From Alcanivorax sp. UBA4485 (GTDB taxonomy: Bacteria; Pseudomonadota; Gammaproteobacteria; Pseudomonadales; Alcanivoracaceae): a stretch of DNA of 46,296 nucleotides. This document shows, in pieces, positions 6,542-16,218 of the stretch; position 1 is the stretch's first letter, and every line of letters starts with the position of its first letter. A model generated the notes under the pieces. That model was not told where the DNA came from, searched no databases, and saw only the letters and a program-made list of their open reading frames with translations. The position numbers were made by a program, and so were the translations under genes. The stretch is from assembly GCA_002389055.1 (NCBI GenBank), contig DGNT01000145.1, forward strand, positions 1 to 46,296, given 5' to 3'.

Positions 6542-7714
6542 ATGACCCCGCCCAACCCGAATTTGTCCCCCGGCCGTCTGGTACTGATGGCCGGCTCCGC
6601 CACCCTGGTGGGCATCGGCTTGGGGCGTTTCGCCTATGCCGCCCTGCTGCCCGGCGTGATCGCGGCCGGCTGGTTGAACGAGGCGGACGCCGGCTATGTG
6701 GGCGCCGCCAACCTGCTCGGCTATCTGGTCGGGGCGGTGCTGGCCAGCCGCGTCAGCCGCTGGTTCGGCCCCACCCGGGTGATCAAGGCGTCGGTACTGC
6801 TGGTGGGGCTGGGCTTCCTGGCCAGCGCCTGGGCGGCGCCGGTGTGGTGGTTCAGCATGTGGCGGTTCGTGGCCGGGGTCACCGGCGCCTTTTTGATGGT
6901 GATCGCGCCCTCGCTGATCGCCTCGCAGTTGCCGGAATCCATGCGCAAGCGGGGCACCACCTGGATCTTCGCCGGCGTCGGCCTGGGGGTGCTGTTTTCC
7001 GCCACCCTGGTGCCGCTGCTGATCACCCAGGGGCTGGCGCTGGCCTGGGTCGGCTTGGCGGCGGCCTGCGTGGTACCGACCTTGCTGGTATGGCGGGCGT
7101 GGCCGGCCATGCCGACCGTGGCGGAGGCCCCCGCCAACGGCAACGGCGCCGGCATTCTGCTGATCATGTTGTACGCCGCCTACCTGATGGACGCGGTGGG
7201 CTTCGTGCCGCACACCGTGTTCTGGGTGGATTATCTGGAGCGCTACCGTGAATTCGGCACCTGGGCGGCCGCCGGGCAGTGGGCGGTGTTCGCCTTCGGC
7301 GCCATCAGCGGCCCGTTCCTGGCCGGCGCCGCCGCGCGGCGGCTGGGCTGGCACTGGACCCTGATCGGCGCGCTCTCGTGCAAAGGGCTGGCGGTGATAC
7401 TGCCGATGCTGCTGCCCGGCCTGGCGGTGGTGACGTTGTCCTCGTTCGTGGTCGGCGCCATGATTCCGGCCATGGTGGCCGGCACCATGGGCCGGGTGGC
7501 CGAGCTGGTGCCGGCGCATCTCGCCACCCACGCCTGGGGCCGGGCCACCGCGCTGTTCGCGGTCGGCCAGGCCGGTGCCGCCTACGCCATGGCGACGCTG
7601 TACGCCCACCCCAGCGGCGGCCCGTTGATTTTCGAGATCGGCGGCACGGTACTGTTGGGCGCCGCCCTGGTAGTGTTTTGTTCCGGCTTTCTGGCCCGCC
7701 GGGCTGGAACTTAG
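6542..7714 (+). CDS. YbfB/YjiJ-family MFS transporter
   Basis: A 390-residue polytopic inner-membrane protein with about 12 hydrophobic segments. The N-terminal motif GIGLGRFAYAALLPGVI and the overall length match the YbfB/YjiJ branch of the major facilitator superfamily, whose substrates are largely unknown. Positive residues between helices 2 and 3 (SRVSRWFGPTRVIK) and in the central loop fit MFS topology. ATG 6542 follows CGGAG. It is divergent from the LysR gene at 5272-6171 and likely controlled by it, but any promoter must lie inside or beyond the palindromic element immediately upstream. The preceding 370-base gap holds that element and the LysR operator candidate. Confidence 0.9.
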   Translation: MTPPNPNLSPGRLVLMAGSATLVGIGLGRFAYAALLPGVIAAGWLNEADAGYVGAANLLGYLVGAVLASRVSRWFGPTRVIKASVLLVGLGFLASAWAAPVWWFSMWRFVAGVTGAFLMVIAPSLIASQLPESMRKRGTTWIFAGVGLGVLFSATLVPLLITQGLALAWVGLAAACVVPTLLVWRAWPAMPTVAEAPANGNGAGILLIMLYAAYLMDAVGFVPHTVFWVDYLERYREFGTWAAAGQWAVFAFGAISGPFLAGAAARRLGWHWTLIGALSCKGLAVILPMLLPGLAVVTLSSFVVGAMIPAMVAGTMGRVAELVPAHLATHAWGRATALFAVGQAGAAYAMATLYAHPSGGPLIFEIGGTVLLGAALVVFCSGFLARRAGT

Positions 7715-7783
7715 CCGCGCCCCGGCGTTCTATTCGCAGAGCGGTCACCGGCCACGGTGGCGAACAAACACGGAGAGGACGAC

Positions 7784-9400
7784 ATGGATCGACGTTCAGT
7801 ATTGAAGGCCCTGGGGCTGTTCGGCGGCGCCCTGCTGCCGGCGGCGCCGGCCCTGGCGCGGGTGCTCGGCCAGCCCGCCGGCGCCCACGGCGAAGGCCCC
7901 GGCGAACCGTTCAGCTACGCCTGGCTGAAAGGCATGGCCCGGCATTTCGCCGGGCAGAGCTACCACAGCCACCGCCTGGACCTGCCGCCGGCCATCGACG
8001 ACCTGTCCTGGGACCAGTACCAGGGCATTCAGTATCTGGATAAAGAGGCGCTGTGGGCGGACGACCGGGACGCCGCCTTCCGCATGCAGTTCTTCCATCT
8101 GGGCCTGAACTTCCACACCCCGGTGAAGATGCACGAAGTGGTGGACGGCCGGGCCCGGCCGATCCCCTACCGCACCGGCCTGTTCGACTTCAGCCACACC
8201 GATCTGGATCCCTCCTCGCTGCCCGAGGGCCTCGGCTTCGCCGGCTTCCGGCTGCTGCACCACAGCGACTGGGAACGGGACATCGCCGCCTTTCTGGGCG
8301 CCAGCTATTTCCGCGCCACCAGTGCCTCGCTGCAGTTCGGTCTGTCGGCGCGGGGCCTGGCGGTGAACACCGCCATGTCGGAACCGGAAGAGTTTCCGGA
8401 ATTCACCCATTTCTGGTTCGAACGGCCGGCGGACGCCGATCAGGTGATCGTCTACGCGTTTCTGGATTCGCCCAGCGTCACCGGCGCCTACCGCTTTATC
8501 ATCGAACGGGTGTCGGGGGACGTGATCATGGACGTGGACGCGGCCCTCTACCCGCGCAAGCCGATTGAGCGGCTGGGCGTAGCGCCGCTCACCAGCATGT
8601 ATCAGGTGGGCGAAAACAGCCGCCGGGTAGCCTGGGACTGGCGCCCGGAAATCCACGACTCCGACGGCCTGGCGATACACACCGGCGGCGGTGAATGGAT
8701 CTGGCGGCCGCTGGCCAACCCGGCGCAGCTGCGCTTCAACGCCTTCGCCGACAACAATCCACGCGGCTTCGGGCTGCTGCAACGGGACCGCAATTTCGAC
8801 CACTACCAGGACGACGGCGTGTTCTACGAGCGCCGGCCCAGCCTGTGGGTGGAACCCCGGGGCGACTGGGGCAAGGGCAGCATCCAGTTGGTGGAGATTC
8901 CCACCCTGGACGAAACCTTCGACAACATCGTCGCGTTCTGGAACCCGGACAAGCCGGTGCGCCCCGGCGAGGAAACCCTGTTCGCCTACCGGCTGTCCTG
9001 GACCGGCCGGGCGCCGCGGCCGTCGCTGGCGCGCTGCGTGGCCACCCGCACCGGTCTCGGCGGCGTGGTCGGGCAGACCCGGGAATACTTCAGCTGGCGG
9101 TTCGCGGTGGACTTCCTGGGCGGACCCCTCGACGGCCTGGACGACGACGTGGAGGTGGTGCCGGTGATCGAACATTCGTCCGGCCGCGTGGAGATCACCT
9201 CGGCCCGGCCCCTGCACGCCATCAACGGTTACCGGGCCATGTTCGACGTGGTGCCGCCGGAAAACGACACCACGCCGATCAACCTGCGCCTCTATCTCAA
9301 GCGCAAGGACAGCGACGCGCCGCTCACCGAAACCTGGCTCTATCAGTGGTCCCCGCCGCCCATGGACCAGCGCGACCTGCATAACCCGACCCATCTTTAA
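7784..9400 (+). CDS. opgD: Glucan biosynthesis protein D
   Basis: A 538-residue periplasmic protein of the OpgG/OpgD (MdoG/MdoD) family, which shapes osmoregulated periplasmic glucans. The N-terminus is a twin-arginine signal (MDRRSVLKALGLFGGALLPAAPALA), the feature that distinguishes OpgD from Sec-exported OpgG. Family blocks are evident, such as FSYAWLKGMARHFAGQSY, WDQYQGIQY, FRMQFFHLGLNFHTPVKMHEV, HFWFERP and RPSLWVEPRGDWGKGSIQLVEIPT. ATG 7784 is preceded by GGAGAGGA; the longer frame from 7757 lacks a site. No opgH or opgG is adjacent, so it acts apart from the synthase operon. Confidence 0.93.
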   Translation: MDRRSVLKALGLFGGALLPAAPALARVLGQPAGAHGEGPGEPFSYAWLKGMARHFAGQSYHSHRLDLPPAIDDLSWDQYQGIQYLDKEALWADDRDAAFRMQFFHLGLNFHTPVKMHEVVDGRARPIPYRTGLFDFSHTDLDPSSLPEGLGFAGFRLLHHSDWERDIAAFLGASYFRATSASLQFGLSARGLAVNTAMSEPEEFPEFTHFWFERPADADQVIVYAFLDSPSVTGAYRFIIERVSGDVIMDVDAALYPRKPIERLGVAPLTSMYQVGENSRRVAWDWRPEIHDSDGLAIHTGGGEWIWRPLANPAQLRFNAFADNNPRGFGLLQRDRNFDHYQDDGVFYERRPSLWVEPRGDWGKGSIQLVEIPTLDETFDNIVAFWNPDKPVRPGEETLFAYRLSWTGRAPRPSLARCVATRTGLGGVVGQTREYFSWRFAVDFLGGPLDGLDDDVEVVPVIEHSSGRVEITSARPLHAINGYRAMFDVVPPENDTTPINLRLYLKRKDSDAPLTETWLYQWSPPPMDQRDLHNPTHL

Positions 9401-9528
9401 GCCGCCGCCCCAACGGGCGGCCCTACCCGGCCGGACAGTGGCGATTGACACCTGCCAACAGCGTCTGGCGCCGCTTAGCGGGACGGCAGTACATTGCCGG
9501 TATTGCGGTTTTTAAACGGGAAATAATT

Positions 9529-10908
9529 ATGGGTTCCATGGACAGCGCCCAGGAAAGAGCGGCGCGACTACCAAAAATGCCACAGCGCGACCTGAGCCAC
9601 ATCCCGGGGGATTACGGCTTGCCGCTGCTCGGCCACACCCTGGCGTTTCTGCGCGACTACCACGGCCTGGTGCACAGCAAGGCCGAGCGCTACGGCCTGG
9701 TCTACCGCGGCAGCGTGCTGTTTCAGCGCGGCGTCACCCTGCTCGGCCCGGACGCCAACGAATTCGTGCTGCGCGATAAGGAGCACGTGTTTTCCAGCCG
9801 GGCGGCCTGGAACCCGATTCTGGAGCGGCTGTTCACCGACGGCCTGATGCTGCGCGATTTCGCCGACCACAAGTTTCACCGCCGCATCATGCAGCAGGCG
9901 TTCAAGAAACCGGCCCTGGCCAGCTACATCGACCGCATGGGGCCGAGCGTGGAAAGCGGCCTGAAGGACTGGCCCACCGGCGAAACCTTCACTTTCTTTG
10001 ACCGTATCAAGGCTTTGCTTTTGGACGTGGGCGCCCAGATCTTCTTCGGCCTGCGCATGGGTCCGGAAGCGGACAAGGTGAACCAGTCCTTTATCGACGC
10101 GGCGGACGCTTCGCTGGCGGTGCTGCGCCTGCCGATCCCCGGCACGCTCTGGCACCGGGGCCTGCGCGGCCGCCGTTACCTGGAGCAGTTCGTGGCCGGG
10201 CTGATCCCGGAAAAACGCCAGGCGGACACCCCGGACTTCTTCAGCGAGCTATGCAAGGCGGCGGAAGAAGAAGGCGGCCTGAGCGACCAGGACGTCACCA
10301 ACCATATGATTTTCCTGCTGTTCGCCGCCCACGACACCACCACCAGCACGCTCTGCTCGCTGATCTATCTGCTCTGCAAGCACCCCGAATGGCAGGACAC
10401 CCTGGCCGAGGAAATGGACCAGGTGGCCGCCGCCGCGGAACACCCGGACAAACTCGGCTACAACGATCTGGAGAAGATGACCAAGACCGGTTGGGTGTTC
10501 CGGGAGACCCTGCGCCTGAGACCGGCGCTGACCGCCTTCCCGCGCCGCACCGCCGAGGAAGTGACCTTCCAGGGCTACCGCATTCCCAAGAACACCCTGG
10601 TCAACCTGTCGCCGCTGTACACCCATTACATGCCCGAATACTGGAGCAACCCGGAGCACTTCGATCCGGAGCGCTTCAGCGACGAGCGTGCCGAGCACAA
10701 GCAGCACCACTTTCAGTGGATTCCGTTCGGCGGCGGCCACCACAAATGCCTGGGGCTGAACTTCGCGGAACTGCAGACCAAAACCTTCCTGTTCCACTTT
10801 CTGCGGCGCTACCGGGTGAGCGTGCCCGACGGCTATGAAATGCCGGTGCAATTGGTACCGCTGGCAATGCCCAAGGACGGCCTGCCGGTGACTATCTCGG
10901 CGCGCTGA
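9529..10908 (+). CDS. Cytochrome P450 (family not assigned)
   Basis: A 459-residue P450 monooxygenase. Landmarks in order: proline-rich N-terminus IPGDYGLPLLGH, I-helix AHDTTTS (residues 267-273), the ExxR pair Glu326/Arg329 in ETLRLRP, the PERF motif (DPERF), and the haem loop FGGGHHKCLG with Cys407 as proximal ligand. It has no transmembrane anchor and no fused reductase. The I-helix does not look like the CYP153 alkane hydroxylases common in oil degraders; it resembles microsomal-type bacterial P450s that act on lipids, sterols or terpenoids. No ferredoxin or ferredoxin reductase gene is nearby, so redox partners are encoded elsewhere. ATG 9529 is preceded by CGGGAA, a weak ribosome site. 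Confidence 0.94.
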   Translation: MGSMDSAQERAARLPKMPQRDLSHIPGDYGLPLLGHTLAFLRDYHGLVHSKAERYGLVYRGSVLFQRGVTLLGPDANEFVLRDKEHVFSSRAAWNPILERLFTDGLMLRDFADHKFHRRIMQQAFKKPALASYIDRMGPSVESGLKDWPTGETFTFFDRIKALLLDVGAQIFFGLRMGPEADKVNQSFIDAADASLAVLRLPIPGTLWHRGLRGRRYLEQFVAGLIPEKRQADTPDFFSELCKAAEEEGGLSDQDVTNHMIFLLFAAHDTTTSTLCSLIYLLCKHPEWQDTLAEEMDQVAAAAEHPDKLGYNDLEKMTKTGWVFRETLRLRPALTAFPRRTAEEVTFQGYRIPKNTLVNLSPLYTHYMPEYWSNPEHFDPERFSDERAEHKQHHFQWIPFGGGHHKCLGLNFAELQTKTFLFHFLRRYRVSVPDGYEMPVQLVPLAMPKDGLPVTISAR

Positions 10909-11000
10909 AGGGGAGCCCCTCTTTGTGGCAAACTGATGGGCTGAGACCGGCCGCCGGTCCGGGTATAGTGTGGGCCACCACCGCACAAGGAGAATTACCG

Positions 11001-11279
11001 ATGCGTGTCCTGTTGATCCTGTCCGCCCTTGTCCTGACGCTGGCCGGCTGCCAGAGCGGACGCAACGCCCATCCTCTGCCCGAGGCCTGCCACCAGGCGC
11101 CGGACAGCGGCCAGTGCCGCGCCGCGATACCGGGCTATTACTACGACAGCGAGAGCGAGAGCTGCCAGGAGTTCACCTGGGGCGGCTGCCAGGGCAGCGT
11201 CCCGTTTGAAACCATGGAAGCGTGCATGGCGAGCTGCTACGCGCCGGCGCCGGACCTGACCGAGCGGGAAATGCCGTGA
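11001..11279 (+). CDS. Lipoprotein with a Kunitz/BPTI-type protease-inhibitor domain
   Basis: A 92-residue protein with a lipoprotein signal (LTLAGC; lipidated Cys17) followed by one Kunitz/BPTI domain. The six domain cysteines are at 30, 39, 55, 63, 75 and 79, giving C-X8-C-X15-C-X7-C-X11-C-X3-C, the BPTI spacing except that the fourth interval is one shorter than in BPTI. The YYY cluster and FTWGGC match conserved core positions. The residue after the second cysteine (P1 site) is Arg40, which would suit inhibition of trypsin-like serine proteases. ATG 11001 follows AAGGAGA. Its stop overlaps the start of the DUF4870 gene. Kunitz domains are mainly animal; their bacterial role is little studied, so inhibition is inference from the fold. 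Confidence 0.9.
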   Translation: MRVLLILSALVLTLAGCQSGRNAHPLPEACHQAPDSGQCRAAIPGYYYDSESESCQEFTWGGCQGSVPFETMEACMASCYAPAPDLTEREMP

Positions 11280-11623
11280 CCGAGAGCAGTGCGGAAACCC
11301 GCTCCCAGCTGGTCCGAATCAACTACGCGCTGATGCTGATCGGCCTGCTTACCGGCGGCGTCACGGCCCTGGTGGGCGCGGTGATCGCCCACCTGCAGGC
11401 ACCGGACGCGCCGGAGCCGCACAAGGCCCACTTCCGCTTTCAGTACCGCACCTTCTGGATCGGGCTGCTGTACAACCTGATCGCCGGCATCACCACGCTG
11501 GCATTGATCGGCTGGCTGCTGCTGGTAATTATCGTAATCTGGTGGATCGTGCGCTGTGTACGCGGGCTGAACAGCCTGGCGAACGGCGAACCGCCGTCGA
11601 ACCTGACCACCTGGGGCTTCTAG
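11276..11623 (+). CDS. DUF4870-family small membrane protein
   Basis: A 115-residue protein with about three hydrophobic segments (residues about 17-40, 60-80 and 78-98) and the family-like ending WWIVRCVRGLNSLANGEPPSNLTTWGF. The block HFRFQYRTFWIGLLYNLI is also characteristic of DUF4870 proteins. The start is GTG 11276, which overlaps the TGA of the Kunitz gene (GTGA), so the two are translationally coupled. Function is unknown. Coupling to a lipoprotein suggests both act at the envelope. Confidence 0.85.
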   Translation: MTESSAETRSQLVRINYALMLIGLLTGGVTALVGAVIAHLQAPDAPEPHKAHFRFQYRTFWIGLLYNLIAGITTLALIGWLLLVIIVIWWIVRCVRGLNSLANGEPPSNLTTWGF

Positions 11624-11686
11624 GGCCGTCATAAAAACATCATACGGGTCCGCCACACTGGCGGGTCCGCAAACCGGGAGAACATC

Positions 11687-12406
11687 ATGGCTTTATTGCG
11701 TTCGTTCGCGCTGATCGCGGCCGCCGCCTTTCTGCTCACCGCCTGTAGCCGCAGCCCGGTGGTGCAGCTCTACGAAGGCGCCAAGCAACCGGACAGCCAG
11801 GTGCTGACGATTCGCGTGCCCTCCGATCTGGAAGTCTTCACCATCAACGGCAGTGAAGTGGACGGGGTGAACACCTTCTTCAATACCGATCACAAGGATC
11901 TCAAAGTGACCCCCGGGCGCTATGAAATCCTGGCCTACTACAAGCGCCTCTGGGATCTCGACGCCGACAGCCATGAAGTGATGAAGTCCGACCCGGCCCT
12001 GTTCGTGGTGGACGGTAAAGCCGGCGAAGTCTATCGCCTGGATTTCGAGCGTCCGCAGAACGTCACCCAGGCGCGCGCCCTCGAGGAAGACTTTTCCGGC
12101 TGGGTGGAGAACATGAACAGCGGCGAGAAGACCCCCAGCCAGGCCAGCGGCCTGGTGCTCAACCGTGGCTTCCTGGCGCCGATCACCGGCACCGAAGTGG
12201 AAACCAAGGGCGCCAGCGCGGTGCAACCCAAAGCCGCCGAAGCGGTAACGCCGGCGCCGGCGGCGCCCAAGGCGAGCAGCGCTAACGGCTCCGAAGGCGG
12301 TGCGAGCTCCAGCGGCCAGGCCAGCTACCTGGACACGCTGAAAGCCCAGTGGAACCAGGCCACCCAGGAGGAACGCCGCCAGTTCCTGCAGTGGATTTCG
12401 CAGTAG
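11687..12406 (+). CDS. DUF2057 (YccT-like) lipoprotein
   Basis: A 239-residue protein with a lipoprotein signal (AAFLLTAC; Cys20). The mature part contains LTIRVPSDLEVFTINGSEVDG and VTPGRYEILAYYKRLWD, typical of DUF2057 periplasmic proteins, which recall the PEGA-like beta-sandwich used in cell-envelope proteins. A low-complexity Ala/Pro/Ser linker (residues about 175-215) leads to a C-terminal helix (LDTLKAQWNQATQEERRQFLQWISQ region). The ATG has an upstream GGGAGAAC. It follows the Kunitz/DUF4870 pair by 63 bases that include a CCGCCA/TGGCGG hairpin without a T tract. No biochemical role is known to me. Confidence 0.85.
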   Translation: MALLRSFALIAAAAFLLTACSRSPVVQLYEGAKQPDSQVLTIRVPSDLEVFTINGSEVDGVNTFFNTDHKDLKVTPGRYEILAYYKRLWDLDADSHEVMKSDPALFVVDGKAGEVYRLDFERPQNVTQARALEEDFSGWVENMNSGEKTPSQASGLVLNRGFLAPITGTEVETKGASAVQPKAAEAVTPAPAAPKASSANGSEGGASSSGQASYLDTLKAQWNQATQEERRQFLQWISQ

Positions 12407-12427
12407 CGAGCCCCCGCGCGGGAAGCG

Positions 12428-12853
12428 TCAGCGCTTCTCGCCCTGCAGCGTCGCGACGACGCGCCGGCTTCCGGCGTGGTCGCGATGCTCGCACAGGTAA
12501 ATACCCTGCCAGGTGCCGAGCGCGAGCGCCCCGTCGCTTACCGGCACCGTCAGGCTCTCGCCGATCAGCACCGTTTTAATGTGCGCGGGCATATCGTCCG
12601 GTCCTTCCAGGGTGTGCGCGTAGTGCGGCGCGTTCTCCGGCACCATCACGTTGAAGTGACGCTCCAGGTCACCGCGCACGTCCGGGTCGGCGTTCTCATT
12701 GATGGCCAGGGACGCGGAGGTGTGCTGCAGGAACAGGTGCAACAACCCGACCCGGTATTCCGCCAGCTCCGGCAGCGCATCGCGCACCTCGCCACTGATC
12801 AGATGAAAGCCCCGGCTACGGGGCGTCAGGGTAAGAATCCGCTGTAACCACAT
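12428..12853 (-). CDS. yjbQ: YjbQ family protein (UPF0047)
   Basis: A 141-residue protein of the YjbQ/UPF0047 family, which forms trimers and has been linked to a low thiamine-phosphate synthase side activity; its true role is unsettled. Signature segments are RGFHLISGEV, LLHLFLQHTSASLAINENADPDVRGDLE, GPDDMPAHIKT and GTWQGIYLCEHRDHAGSRRV; the conserved His residues probably bind metal. Two adjacent ATG codons exist at 12856 and 12853; the second is chosen because GGAG is 7 bases before it and homologues begin with MW. It lies 15 bases downstream of the dehydrogenase gene on the same strand and may be cotranscribed. Confidence 0.92.
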   Translation of the reverse strand: MWLQRILTLTPRSRGFHLISGEVRDALPELAEYRVGLLHLFLQHTSASLAINENADPDVRGDLERHFNVMVPENAPHYAHTLEGPDDMPAHIKTVLIGESLTVPVSDGALALGTWQGIYLCEHRDHAGSRRVVATLQGEKR

Positions 12854-12868
12854 CATCGATCTCCGGTT

Positions 12869-13840
12869 TCAGGCGCTTTGCAGACCATTAACCACATTGG
12901 TGGGCCGACCGGCGCGCCAGGCGCGAAGGTTCCCGGCCACCCCGTCGAGCAACCGCTGGCGGCTCTCGCGGCTCACCCAGGCGCTGTGCGGGGTGAGAAT
13001 CAGATTGGGGATATCCGGCGCCAGCAGCGGGTGGTCCGCCGGCGGCGGCTCCTGGCTGAGCACGTCCAGGGCGGCGCCGCCCAGACGGCCACCGCGCAGG
13101 GCGTCCGCCAGCGCCGGTTCGTCCACCAAACCGCCGCGCGCGGTATTGATGAGAAAGGCACCGGGCTTCATGGCGGCCAGGAAGTCCCGGTTGACCATCT
13201 TCTCGGTGGCCTCGGTGAGGGGGCAATGCAGGCTGACCACGTCGGCGTCGCCGAGCAGGGTGTTGAGCGGCACCCGGCCGCTGTTGTCCGCCCCCGGGCG
13301 CAGCGAAGCCGCCACCCGCACGGTCATGCCCAGCGCTTCGGCGAGCGCCGCCACGCGCCGGCCCAGGTCACCGTAGCCGATCAGGCCGAGGGTTTTGCCG
13401 GCCAACTCGATCACCGGATAGTCCATGCGACAAAACATGTCCGATTCAGACCAGCGGCCGGCCCGGGCGTCGGCGTCGTAGCGGTGCCAGGCGGTGGCCT
13501 GGCCGAGCATCAACGCCAGGGTGTGCTGGGCCACGGTGGCGGTGGCGTAGCCGCTCACGTTGCAGACCACCACGCCTTGTCGCCGGGCGGCCTCCAGGTC
13601 CACGTTATTGGTGCCGGTGGCGGAGATGCAGATCAGCTTCAGGTCCGGCGACGCGGCCAGGGTGTCCGCGTCGATCACCACTTTATTGGTGATCGCCACG
13701 GTCACGCCCCGCAAACGGTTTTTTACATCGTCCGGGCCGCTTTGTTCATAGAATGTCCATTCCGGCAGCAGCTTTTCCAGCTCGGAAAAGTCCAGCTCCG
13801 AAGGCTTGAGGGTCTGGCTGTCGAGGATCACACCTTTCAT
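12869..13840 (-). CDS. hprA: D-2-hydroxyacid dehydrogenase, probably glycerate dehydrogenase
   Basis: A 323-residue NAD-dependent D-2-hydroxyacid dehydrogenase. The nucleotide-binding loop is GYGDLG (155-160) and the catalytic trio Arg235 (NTARGG), Glu264 and His285 (TPHSAW) is intact. The block NVSGYATATVAQHTLALML is typical of the glycerate/hydroxypyruvate reductase branch, hence the symbol, though related enzymes reduce other 2-keto acids. ATG 13840 fits homologous N-termini (MKGVILD); the ribosome site is weak. It is divergent from the DUF523 gene with only 34 bases between starts. Confidence 0.85.
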   Translation of the reverse strand: MKGVILDSQTLKPSELDFSELEKLLPEWTFYEQSGPDDVKNRLRGVTVAITNKVVIDADTLAASPDLKLICISATGTNNVDLEAARRQGVVVCNVSGYATATVAQHTLALMLGQATAWHRYDADARAGRWSESDMFCRMDYPVIELAGKTLGLIGYGDLGRRVAALAEALGMTVRVAASLRPGADNSGRVPLNTLLGDADVVSLHCPLTEATEKMVNRDFLAAMKPGAFLINTARGGLVDEPALADALRGGRLGGAALDVLSQEPPPADHPLLAPDIPNLILTPHSAWVSRESRQRLLDGVAGNLRAWRAGRPTNVVNGLQSA

Positions 13841-13874
13841 GGGACAATCGGTACAGGTTGGGAGAGGGTTCCCC

Positions 13875-14543
13875 ATGCTACCGGATTTACTGCGACAAAT
13901 GGGCTTCGAAACGGCCCCGCCAGCGCGCCACCGGCCACGGTTGGGCGTCAGCGCCTGCCTGCTCGGCCACCCGGTCCGCTACGATGGCGGCCACCGCCAC
14001 GAACCCCTGTTGCACCGCGAACTCGGCCCCCTGGTGCGTTTCGTGGAGGTGTGTCCGGAGGTGGCCATCGGCCTGCCGGTGCCACGCCCGCCGATCCAGG
14101 TGGTGGCCCTTGGCGGCGAGCACCGGGTGCGGGGCGTGGCCCGGCCCGACGACGACTATACCGAGGCGCTGAGCGCCCAGGCCCGGCATCTCGACGAGCC
14201 GCTCGACGGCTTCTTGTTCAAGGCCCGCTCGCCCAGTTGCGGTTGGGGTACCACGCCGGTGCACGGCCCCGACGGTGGCGTGCGCGGACTGGGCGACGGC
14301 GCCTTCGCGGCAACGCTGGCCGCGCGCTTCCCGGCCCTGCCCCTGTGTAACGAAAGCGACCTGCAAGACCCATCGTTTCTCACCGCTTTCGCGGTGCGGC
14401 TGTTCTGCCACCATCAGTGGCGGCACAGCCCGCACCCGGAAAACGCACTCGACACTCTGCGCCGCCGCAGCGAGGGGCTCGACGAGCCGCTGCTCTCCGG
14501 CACCCGACGTTTTATCGAACACCTGGCCGCACCGGCCCGGTGA
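13875..14543 (+). CDS. DUF523 domain protein
   Basis: A 222-residue protein whose first 160 residues are a DUF523 domain: GVSACLLGHPVRYDGGHR near the start, then EVCPEVAIGLPVPRPPIQ and FKARSPSCGW, with the conserved cysteines suggesting a metal or Fe-S site. The last 60 residues (FLTAFAVRLFCHHQWRHS onward) are helical. Function is unknown. ATG 13875 follows GGAGAGGG, and the longer frame from 13806 would overlap the divergent dehydrogenase gene. betB starts 24 bases downstream, so the two may be cotranscribed by proximity rather than shared function. Confidence 0.85.
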   Translation: MLPDLLRQMGFETAPPARHRPRLGVSACLLGHPVRYDGGHRHEPLLHRELGPLVRFVEVCPEVAIGLPVPRPPIQVVALGGEHRVRGVARPDDDYTEALSAQARHLDEPLDGFLFKARSPSCGWGTTPVHGPDGGVRGLGDGAFAATLAARFPALPLCNESDLQDPSFLTAFAVRLFCHHQWRHSPHPENALDTLRRRSEGLDEPLLSGTRRFIEHLAAPAR

Positions 14544-14567
14544 ACCCACGGCCATCGAGGTATCCCT

Positions 14568-16031
<1,464 letters not shown>

Positions 16032-16050
16032 GGATGGCGAGAGCCGGCCT

Positions 16051-16210
16051 TGTGGGAGCGAACCTTGTGGGAGCGGGCCCCGCCCGCGAAAGGGAGCGAA
16101 GCTCCCGGCAGGATACCAGAGCCCTTTCTAACGGCAGCACCAACAAGGCCTCTGGGATCCTGCCGGCCGGCTTTGCCGGCCTTTCGCTTGCAGGCAAGCT
16201 CCCACAAACC
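16051..16210. repeat. REP-like palindromic repeats between betB and betA
   Basis: The gap holds a short copy (TGTGGGAGCG at 16051-16060), a full copy starting at 16065 (TTGTGGGAGCGGGCCC, GCCCGCGAAAGG, GCTCCCGGCAGGATACCAGAG) and an inverted partner (CTCTGGGATCCTGCCGG at 16150-16166, running to AGCTCCCACAA near 16206). The head-to-head pair resembles a bacterial interspersed mosaic element, and a related copy lies at 29888-29943. Fold-back of the pair could terminate or stabilise both convergent bet transcripts. No transposase of the REP-associated type is in the window. Confidence 0.8.
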
Positions 16211-16218
16211 TCGCGGCT

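Noticed and set aside
9445..10908. P450 start upstream at 9445
   Set aside because: The extra 28 residues show no homology or ribosome site; ATG 9529 matches the normal N-terminus.
11640..11686. CCGCCA/TGGCGG hairpin before the DUF2057 gene as a terminator
   Set aside because: No T-rich run follows the stem; it may simply be chance in GC-rich DNA.
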